Source of the DNA: Hydrangea macrophylla
Taxonomy: Eukaryota; Streptophyta; Magnoliopsida; Cornales; Hydrangeaceae
Assembly: GCA_033977485.1 (NCBI GenBank)
Contig: CM066989.1
Span: 34,511,095-34,575,094 of the forward strand
Length of the DNA stretch: 64,000 nucleotides
Direction of reading: 5' to 3'
Shown here: positions 55,591 to 64,000 of the stretch, one piece after another
Numbering within the stretch: position 1 is the first letter of the stretch
Layout of the letters: every line of letters starts with the position of its first letter
Notes under the pieces: generated by a model
Database searches by the model: none
What the model saw: the letters and a program-made list of their open reading frames with translations, nothing else
What the model was told of the DNA's origin: nothing
Program-made: the position numbers and the translations under genes

Positions 55591-58500
55591 TTGGTACAAT
55601 CGAGAATCCTCGAGAACTGAAAATCGGCCATCAACTCACACCGGAGCACAAGCACGAACTCTTTCAATTCTTGAAAGAATATCAGGATGTGTTTGCTTGG
55701 TCATACCAGGACATGCCGGGCCTAGCCACTGACATCGTCACACACAAACTCGCAGTCAAGCCGGAATTCACGCCGATCAAGCAGAAGTTGCGGAAACTAA
55801 AGCCAGAGTGGAGCCTCAAAGTCAAAGAAGAGGTAATCAAGCAGTTCGAAGCCGGCTTCATCATGGTTGTGAGCTATCCAACATGGCTTGCAAACGTGGT
55901 GCCCGTGCCGAAGAAAGACGGTCGCATTCGGGTCTGCGTCGACTACAGGGATCTTAACAAGGCAAGCCCAAAGGACGATTTCCCTCTGCCCAACATCCAC
56001 ATATTGGTTGACAACTCAGCCGGGCACGAGATCTATTCCTTCATGGATGGATTTTCTGGCTACAACCAAATCCTGCTGGACGAGGAAGATAGGGAAAAGA
56101 CTGCCTTCATCACTCCCTGGGGCACTTTCTGCTATAGAGTCATGCCGTTCGGGCTTAAAAATGCTGGGGCAACCTATCAGAGGGCCATGACCGCGCTTTT
56201 CCATGACATGATGCATCAAGAACTTGAGGTCTACGTCGATGACATGATCATAAAGTCTAAAAGAACTTCTGAGCACATGGCCGATCTCAAGAAACTCTTC
56301 GATCGCCTTAGAAAGTACCAACTCAAGTTGAATCCAGCAAAGTGTGCCTTTGGCGTCCCCTCAGGAAAGCTTCTAGGGTTCATGGTTAGTCGACACGGCA
56401 TCGAGATTGACCCCGGAAAAATCAAAGCAATCACCGAGATGCCTGCTCCCACAAAGGAAAAGGAGATTCGGGGATTCCTAGGACGGATCAATTTCATCAG
56501 CCGTTTCATCTCACAACTCACAGACAAGTGCGAGCCGATCTTCAAATTGCTCCGGAAAGGCTCCGACAAAAAATGGAATGAGGACTGTCAGGGCGCTTTC
56601 GAAACAATCAAGAAATATCTCCTGAATCCGCCGGTCCTCGTTCCACCAGAGCCAGGACGTCCTCTTTTGCTGTACTTGTCAGTACTTGATAATTCGATGG
56701 GATGTGTACTGGGGCAGCACGACGAAACCGGACGAAAGGAACATGCTATCTACTACTTGAGCAAGAGGTTCACTGAAAGCGAATCCAGATACTCACTACT
56801 GGAACGGACTTGTTGCGCCCTCACTTGGGCCGCCACAAGACTCCGTCATTATCTGCTCAGCCATACGGTATATCTGATCGCTCGAATGGATCCACTCAAG
56901 TACATCTTCGAAAGGCCCGTCTTGACTGGGAAGATATCTAAATGGCAGATGCTTCTAACCGAGTTCGACATCGTCTATGTCACTCAAAAGGCCATCAAGG
57001 GACAGGCGATCGCCGATCAACTTGCAGAATCACCGGCAGACAACTACGAGCCAATGAACACGGCTTTCCCAGACGAGGCTGTCCTTTTTGCTACCGGTGA
57101 AAATGAAGGCGAGGACTTCGATGGATGGCGAATGTACTTCGACGGAGCATCCAACAGTAAAGGAGCTGTGGCAGGGGCAGTTGTCATATCAAAAGACGGA
57201 ATGCACTTTCCGGCCTGTTGTAAACTGAACTTCGACGCGACCAACAATGTCTCGGAATACGAAGCATGCATCCTAGGTTTGAGGTTGGCCCTCGACATGG
57301 ATATTCTCAGGTTGGCAGTATTCGGAGACTCTGAGCTTGTCATCAAACAATCTACGGAGGAATACGCCACGCGAGACACCAAGCTCATCCCGTACAGGAG
57401 GTGCTTAGTCGATCTATGTCAAGGATTCGACTACGTCGAGTTCAACCACATTCCTCGAGATCAGAATGATTTCGGCGACGCTCTTGCAACTCTATCATCC
57501 ATGATCAAAGTCCCCAACTCGGATGAAATTCCGCCTCTGACCATCGAGGCAAGATCAAGGCCAGCTTACTGTTATCAAATTGGGGAAGGATCAAGCGACA
57601 AGCCGTGGTATTTCGATATCGTCAACTTCCTGGAAAAGCAAGAGTACCCTCCAAATACTAATATTGCGGAACGCCGCACTCTCCAAAAGCTCGCCTCACA
57701 ATTCTTCCTCAGCGGTGGCGTTCTATACCGGAGGAACCACCATCTGGGCTTACTTAGATGCGTGCCAGCCACAACCGCTGATCACTTAATGGAGAAAGTA
57801 CACGGAGGAGTTTGCGGTCCACACATGAGCGGCCTCATGCTTGCCAAGAAGATAATGCGGACAGGACACTTCTGGCTCACCATAGAGCGCGACTGCGTCA
57901 ATTTTGTAAAGAAGTGTCGTCAATGTCAAATCCATGCCAACCAGATCCACGCACCGCCAAGGGACTTGCATCCTATGACGACTCCATGGCCCTTTTCCAT
58001 GTGGGGAATGGACGTCATCGGTCCTATCACTCCGAAATCGTCCAACGGTCATCGTTTCATACTGGTGGCTATCGATTACTTCACAAAGTGGGTCGAGGCA
58101 GAATCTTATGCACGGGTTACAAAAGAGGTCGTCACGAGATTCGTCAAGAACATTCTGATATGCCGATTCGGTCTCCCGGAGTCCATCATCTCGGATAATG
58201 CCAGAAATCTTAACAATGACATGATGAAAGAACTCTGTCAGCAATTCTAGATCACTCACAGGCATTCCGCACCTTACCGTCCAAAGATGAATGGGGCAGT
58301 TGAGGCAGCCAACAAAAATATCAAGACGATCATGCGAAAGATGTCCGATAACTACAAGACATGGCACGAAATGCTACCATTGGCTCTCATGGCCTATCGA
58401 ACATCGATCCGAACATCAACAGGGGCAACTCCCTACTCTCTGGTCTACGGAATGGAGGCCGTCATCCCAGTTGAAGTCGAGATCCCATCACTAAGGATTC

Positions 58501-58853
58501 TCATGGAGTCCGAGCTGGAAGAAGCTGAATGGGTACGCGAAAGGTATGAGCAATTATGTCTGATCGACGAAAAGCGCCTAACCGCTTTGTGTCACGGTCA
58601 ATGCTACCAGAAGAGGATAGCCCGAGCCTACAACAAGAAAGTCCGACCTCGACATTTCAAGGAGGGCGACCTGGTCCTAAAGAAAATCTTTCCCTTCCAA
58701 GAAGAAGCACAAGGAAAATTCGCCCCCAACTGGGAGGGCCCGTACATCGTCAAGAAAGCACTGTCTGGAGGAGCTCTGATGTTGACTGAAATGGACGGCG
58801 ATGTGTTTCCGGAGCCCATCAATTCTGACTCGGTCAAGAGATTCTATGCTTAA
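55591..58853 (+). pseudogene. pol: pol of A: reverse transcriptase, two RNase H domains, integrase (one in-frame stop)
   Basis: The frame joins the exon cut by D and is open to TAG at 58248, then continues in the same frame from 58251 to 58853. Numbered from the Met at 55671: reverse transcriptase with YVDD 188-191; first RNase H about 330-450; second RNase H with YFDGASNSKG (D491) and FGDSELVIKQ, a Tat/Ogre mark; integrase zinc-binding segment about 700-750, then D781 and D842. The catalytic Glu codon is at 58302, after the TAG, so the stop splits the catalytic triad. The C-terminus carries FKEGDLVLKKI and NWEGPYIV, typical of this integrase end. With gag missing, the element cannot move by itself. 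Confidence 0.9.
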
Positions 58854-59437
58854 TGTCAAACCAGTGTACTTGATTTTTGATCAAAATGAAGAGAGGCCTT
58901 CAATTCTGCTATCTGTACAAATTAATAAAATCCATTTGTCAGCCATTTTGAGCCTTTTGTTCATTTCAAATACTTTCAAAACGACTGTATCTCAATACTG
59001 GGGCAAGAAAAAACAAGTTGATGAACATGCAACAAAATCCCGACAAGGGAAACTCACTCGAATCCAAATAAGGAAAAAAAGAGGACAAAAGAGTGAGTCA
59101 AAGTGCATGGAATTCAAAAACAAAAAGAAGAGAAAAATAATCCCCAAGGAAAAACAAAAAAATCAGATGGTCGTAACAGCCAAAACCCAAGGAAAAGAAA
59201 GAAGAATCCAAATTTGAGCCTTCATGCCATCTTTTCTTCTCAGCCATCACCCTTGGCCCTCATTACAACCCGACAAAGTCCTCTCGGATTGATCAAATAT
59301 TAAGCACACTCGGTTGACTAAAAGCCGAAATCAAAGTACCAGTCAGCCTTCAAAAACTCTGGAAGGCAACGTCTACCATTTCCACAAAAGAGCTTCGCAC
59401 TTAAAGACCAAAAATAAAGGAGCATAGACCGAAGGGC

Positions 59438-59593
59438 ATGGTGAAAACCCGCGAGGGCGCCGTGAGTAAAAACGTAGGCTATGGCAAGAAACAAAACTGT
59501 CGACGCGGTGAAAACCTGAAAAGGCGCCGACGTGCAACAATGACAGAGCCGGACTTGGCGAAAACCTGAAAGGGCGCTAAGGGTAAAAACGCG
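59438..59593 (+). repeat. GTGAAAACC...GGGCGC repeat x 3
   Basis: GGTGAAAACCCGCGAGGGCGC, GGTGAAAACCTGAAAAGGCGC and GGCGAAAACCTGAAAGGGCGC occur at about 59440, 59507 and 59557, each followed by a short variable linker. Confidence 0.75.
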
Positions 59594-60045
59594 CTTCAAA
59601 AAAAAAAAATAAATAAAAAATAAAAATAAAAATAAAAGTAAAAAAAATAGGGGACCTCATGTCGAAGGTTTCAGCATTCGAATCTCTACACTTACGATCA
59701 AAGGTCCGTTCGAACACGAGCGAAGCTCTAGACAAAGTCGAAGAATGTGATATCCAGTTGGCACGATGGGTTCTGTCCAGATTTCCACGAAAAATTTCGA
59801 AGCCCTCTAAGGTCAGTAAACTAGCATGTCATTCACTAACACATCGTAGAGCATACGGATATCCTCCTTTTACAGGAAAGTCCCAGCTACGCGATGGAGG
59901 GACGAGCTCTTGATAGAAGAAAATCCATCATTTCAAGGACTCGGGATCATCAGAAATCTCTCAGAGTCAAAAAAAAAAAAAAAGTCGGGAGGACCACATC
60001 CTCATCCCAGAACTCAGATAGAAAGGTACATTTCTCACTCTCCGA

Positions 60046-60345
60046 CTCGACGTGGCATGCCTTCGAATCGACACTCTTTTCAAAACTCGGCTCGACGTGG
60101 CATCCACTGGCATGGCTTCGAACCAACTCTTTTCAAAACTCGGCTCGACGTGGCATCCACTGGCATGCCTTCGAACCAACTCTTTTCAAAACCCGGCTCG
60201 ACGTGGCGTCCACTAGCATGCCTTCGAATCGGCAAATTTTCAAAACTCGGCTCGACGTGGCATCCACTGGCATGCCTTCGAACCAACTCTTTTCAAAACT
60301 CGGCTCGACGTGGCATCCACTAGCATGCCTTCGAATCGACACTTT
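60046..60345 (+). repeat. 53-bp minisatellite x 6
   Basis: CTCGACGTGGCAT starts units at 60046, 60091, 60144, 60197, 60251 and 60304, with CATGCCTTCGAA and TTTTCAAAACTCGG between. Confidence 0.9.
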
Positions 60346-60422
60346 TAAAATACACTTCTCAATTTTCGGTTAGAATTCAAGATTACGCGGCTTCGCACTT
60401 CTTGATTACACCAACTTTCTCC

Positions 60423-60592
60423 TTTGCTTCAAAACGGCAAATTTTTGTTCACCGAACGTGGTGTTCCCTATCTCGCCCAACGTGGCATCTCTCACATTTG
60501 CTTCAAAACGGCAAATTTTTGTTCACCGAACGTGGTGTTCCCCCTCTCTCGCCCAACGTGGCATCCCTCATTTTGCTTCAAAATGGCAAAAC
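60423..60592 (+). repeat. About 75-bp tandem repeat x 2.3
   Basis: TTTGCTTCAAAACGGCAAAT recurs at 60423, 60497 and (variant) 60572, with GAACGTGGTGTTCCC and CCCAACGTGGCAT blocks in each unit. Confidence 0.85.
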
Positions 60593-60614
60593 ACTCAAAT
60601 TCTAAGTTCGTTAC

Positions 60615-60660
60615 GAACTACGCCCGATCTGATTCTCCCGACAGGAGATACGTAGGCAGC
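60615..60660 (+). repeat. Conserved box, copy 4
   Basis: GAACTACG, CTGATTCTCCC and GGAGATACGTAGGCAGC, upstream of the A polypurine tract. Confidence 0.75.
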
Positions 60661-60742
60661 TTTTACGAAGCCCGACCACACCATCCGATCATTTTTCGTC
60701 CACCAAGGTACGTTCTCTTCTTGCCCTACGGCACTTGCACTC

Positions 60743-60788
60743 GAACTACGTCCGACCTGATTCTTCCTAACGGAGGATACGTAGGCAT
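60743..60788 (+). repeat. Conserved box, copy 5
   Basis: GAACTACG, CTGATTCTTCC and GGATACGTAGGCA, a second copy 128 bp after copy 4. Confidence 0.75.
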
Positions 60789-60908
60789 CTTGAACACTTT
60801 TCGAGATCGGTCACACCATTGTACATATTTTCTCATGTTTTCAAAAGGATTCGGCAAAAATGGGTCGTCTCTCGAAATCTTTGTCCTGATTCGCTCCGCG
60901 AAACTTGA

Positions 60909-60922
60909 CAAAGAGGGGCAGC
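60909..60922 (+). other. Polypurine tract of A
   Basis: CAAAGAGGGGCAGC abuts the LTR start TGTAGACACC; compare the F tract at 3081-3094. Confidence 0.88.
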
Positions 60923-63900
60923 TGTAGACACCCCATTTTTACCGTCCTTTAAAAAAATATATACAAAAAAAGAAGAAAATAAAAAATAAAAAGAAAAAGA
61001 GAACTGACTCGTGCAGGGGGCCCACCGGGCACGCAAATCGAGGAAAAGACGAAAAATCCATCGGCGATGCCAACAAGGGTTTTAATGGCCATTCTAGGTC
61101 ATTCAGAGTCATCAATCATACGGAAGTTCAAAACGGCGGTCGTCGCTCAGCGCGGGTCCCGAATCGGCTAACCGGGAGGTCAGAAAATGAGTCGGAATCA
61201 AGACCGGGGCAACCGAAGGCAGGTCAAAGCGGCCGTAAGTCAAAGAAAGCATGGAAATGACTTCTGGAAAAGGAAAATGGGTCCAGACGGGCAATCAGAG
61301 GAAGAAGCGGTGGCCTGTTGGTTTTTACAGTCCAGAATCGGCATAGGAGAGGGCAAAATGGTCATTTTGATCTCAGGCGCAGATATCACTAATCCAACCG
61401 CACGGATTTGAAAAGAATGTCAATACAAACGCAAAGGACTTTGAATCGGTCAGATCCGACGGTCGGATCACGAGATATCAGCGACCAAGATTCGGGGATC
61501 AGTGTAGAGAAGGGCAAAACGGTCGATTTTGAGCCCGGATGCAGAAATCACTGATCCAACCGTACAAATTTGAAGAGAATATCGATACAAGCATAAAGAA
61601 CTTCGAATCGGTCAGATCCGACGGTCGGATCAAGAGATATCGGCAACCCTAATTTTGCAGTCCAGGATCAGCATAGGGAGGGGCAAAACGGTCAATTTTG
61701 AACCCGGGAGTAGAAATCGCCGATCCGACCGTGGGGATTTGTCGGTAAAGCTAAATGAAGACTAAATATTTTCGAATCGCTCAAATCGGACGGCCGGATG
61801 GGAAAAACAAGCTTCGGAAGACCGAACGGCCAAGATCGGGGGTTGTAAGGATCCGAAATGCGTCCCGTTCACACCGGATCCTCCCCAACCCAAAATCCTC
61901 TATAAATAGGACCCTTGGGTGCTGCACTTAAAAAAAAAAAAAGAAAAAGAAAAAAGAAAAAGAAAAAGAAAAAGAAAGGGAAGCTCTCTCTCTCTCTCTC
62001 TCCCCCATTGAAGCTCTCTCCAAGCTCTAAAAACCTCCAAACACCACCACCATCTCCACCATCACTCCAAGCCCAAAACCAAGACCACCACCACCTCTGT
62101 AAATCATTTACCCACAAATACCCAAAGTTTCAGATCCTAAGGACCCCCCAAAATACCAGAAATCAGCCCCAAACAACCCAACCGGTCACCGGAATTGCAG
62201 ATTCTGAAAAACACCCAGACGGAGCCTTAAACTGCATTTCTGTGTCTCACCACCCATACCATTGGCTTCGTATCGAAAAAACCCATCGACCTGTGTTTTC
62301 AGAACCACCAAAGGAGGTCCAGAAAGCCCACACGCGCCGCCACAAACTTCCACGCGCCGCCGCACCACTCCGGCGCCTCCGCCGCCGTCCACGGCAACAT
62401 TAAGATCACCGGACCACCACCACCACCTTCGTCTGCTCCGGACGATTCAAACCCCACCGGCCACACCGCCAAAAGCCGCCGGAATTCGCCGCACGCGCCC
62501 ACACGCGCCACCAGCCGCCGTACCGCTACGTCCACGCGCAGCTACCCTGTCAGCGCTGAGTCAACGCTGACTCAGCTTTGACCCACCAACCAGAAGCTGC
62601 CACGTGTCCACGGTTGCTGAGTCAGCAGTCCAGTCATCCTCCACGTATCTACCACGTCAGCACCAGGTCAGAATTGACCGTCCAATCACAGGCTAACACG
62701 TGGCACTATCTGCCACGTGTCCTTGCCACGTCACCGCCACGTCACCGCCACGTCATCACTCAGGCACCAATCAGAGTTTGACACGTGGCATTTCTGCCAC
62801 GTCAGCATGTTGACTGGCCACTCAGACGCTGCCATGCGTCACTTGATTGCCCAGTCAGCACATCCAGTCAGCTACCCAATCAGCGCCTCGTCAGCTTTGA
62901 CCTGCCAATCAGAAGGCGCCACGTGTCTCTGACTGACACGTGGCCTGTTGACGTGGCATTTGGGCCCCACTTTTGGTTTTTCCCAATTTTCTCCACTCCG
63001 GATCCAGATTTCAACGAACGGACACTTGTTCCTAGCTAATTTGGCCATTCCGGACGCACCCGTGTGCTCAGAATTGCAAAATTTCATCATTTGAAGCAGT
63101 TTCTCCATTTTCAAGCTCATTTCTGCTCAAACCGGCCAGTTTGGCGCCGGCCGGTCCCGCCCGAAATCTGCCCGAACCGATTTTGCTCCGGTTTATACCA
63201 CTTTCGGGGTTTTCGGCCGTTCCAGACTCACCGGTGACCTCCGTTTGGGCCCATTTCAAGCCAAAATTCAACTTGGGCCCTGTTTAGCTATTTTCGAGCC
63301 GTTTTCTCAAGGTAAAGGGTCGTTTTCTCTTATTTTCTTGACACCGAATCCAATGTAAATGTAATAAATAAGTAAAGGACGAAGAAAGACTCTTTTTATT
63401 TTATTCCTTTTTACTTTCTTTCCTTCTTTTCTACGACCGGCCTCGTCGTCGAATACTTGAAATAACGATCGGCCTCACCGTCGAATACTTGAAAATAACG
63501 ATCGGCCTCGCCGTCGAATACTTGAAAATAACGAGCGGCCTCGCCATCGAATACTTGAAAATAACGACCGGCCTCGCCGTCGAATACTTGAAAATAACGA
63601 CCGGCCTCGCCGTCGAATACTTGAAAATAACAACTGGCCTCCCCGTCGAATACTTGAAATAACGACCGACCTCGCCGTCGAATACTTGACCCTCACCATT
63701 GTGAACTGGCTAGATCCTAGTTCACTTGATCTTTCCGGTAGGCCGGATATTTTTAACTCTTGTACATTCATAACTTGTCCTCTCTCAATTTTTTTCTTGC
63801 TCACTTAACACTTACATAAATCATTGTAAAATCCTAATTCAAAACGGGCGCCGACCCTTACTTCCGGTAACTTTCAAAAACCTTTCTTTCAAAATGAACA

Positions 63901-64000
63901 CTTCAAGTTATCCCGTTGTTCAATAACGCCGATAATATGAATGTTCAAATTCAAAACGGGCACCGACCCTTACTTCCGGTATTCAAATCCTTTCTAAAAC
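60923..64000 (+). repeat. 3' LTR of A, first 3078 bp (runs off the window)
   Basis: It matches 17158 to about 20233 with roughly 16 substitutions by eye and small length changes in the A-rich tract after the TATA box. Matching features: TATAAATA at 61901, ACGT-core array 62598-62957, 33-bp minisatellite 63433-63689. About 780 bp of the LTR should follow the window. Confidence 0.93.

Larger units (their letters stand above)
58854..60908 (+). other. 3' untranslated region of A
   Basis: No pol homology. It is purine-rich between 59000 and 59220, followed by three repeat blocks and two conserved boxes. Short basic or His/Ser-rich ORFs here reflect composition. Long repeat-bearing 3' regions are expected in Ogre elements. 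Confidence 0.7.
17158..64000 (+). mobile_element. Element A: Ogre-type Ty3-gypsy retrotransposon hosting B, C and D
   Basis: Long LTRs (about 3.86 kb) bound the element: 5' copy at 17158-21019, 3' copy from 60923 past the window end. The primer site, the pro-to-RT intron, the second RNase H and the AAAGAGGGGCAGC polypurine tract are Ogre/Tat hallmarks. Its own internal DNA is 21020-21630, 45672-46891 and 55591-60922; the rest is B, C and D. Gag and the protease active site are missing and integrase has an in-frame stop, so it is defective now. LTR copies differ at roughly 0.5% of compared sites by eye. Confidence 0.92.

Noticed and set aside
1..64000. Host protein-coding genes, tRNA or rRNA genes
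   Set aside because: Everything with protein homology belongs to a mobile element; tRNA-like strings are primer binding sites only. The short WW-like piece in H is too weak to call a gene.

Overview
The window is plant nuclear DNA made almost entirely of nested LTR retrotransposons, with no host gene I can defend. The plant assignment rests on Ogre/Tat-type Ty3-gypsy elements with very long LTRs and a second (archaeal-type) RNase H, a chromodomain-bearing chromovirus, a Copia element with a tRNA-Met primer site, CACTA-like subterminal repeats and plant-style TATA boxes. Ogre-type elements point to a dicot with a large repeat-rich genome. I cannot name the species.

Layout. 1-6409 is the 3' end of an older Ogre/Tat-like element F (minisatellite-rich 3' region, polypurine tract, 3.3 kb 3' LTR). 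6410-8083 is a decayed LTR-like remnant G with a CAGTCGACTG palindrome array. 8084-about 11910 is a CACTA-like transposon remnant H with one recognisable terminus. 11957-12795 is a decayed Tat/Retand-type gag (I). At 12796 a Copia element E begins; it is cut at 17157 by a large Ogre-type element A, which runs from 17158 past the window end (5' LTR 17158-21019, 3' LTR from 60923).

A carries further insertions. The chromovirus B (21631-45666, target duplication AGGTA) sits in the protease remnant of A. Inside B, the Tat/Retand-type element C (28914-42053, duplication AATAG) splits the integrase gene. A second Copia element D (46892-55585, duplication CAATG), of the same family as E, sits in A between the pol intron and the reverse transcriptase. 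All LTR elements lie on the + strand. LTR divergence counted by eye (A about 0.5%, B about 0.4%, D about 0.3%, C none seen) agrees with the nesting order.

How the genes work. Each element encodes, or once encoded, Gag, protease, reverse transcriptase/RNase H and integrase for copy-and-paste transposition. B was open from start to stop until C landed in it. C has one in-frame TAG in its protease. D has two stops late in pol. A has lost gag and the protease active site and has a stop inside integrase. C also carries two minus-strand genes between pol and its 3' LTR, each with its own TATA box. Their products share a domain resembling the plant 'putative gypsy type transposon' family, followed by a basic nuclear-signal-like patch and a C-terminal coiled coil. 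One is a four-exon gene (612 aa after splicing), the other a single 362-aa ORF, and their flanks are duplicated. This antisense gene pair is the most interesting system in the window.
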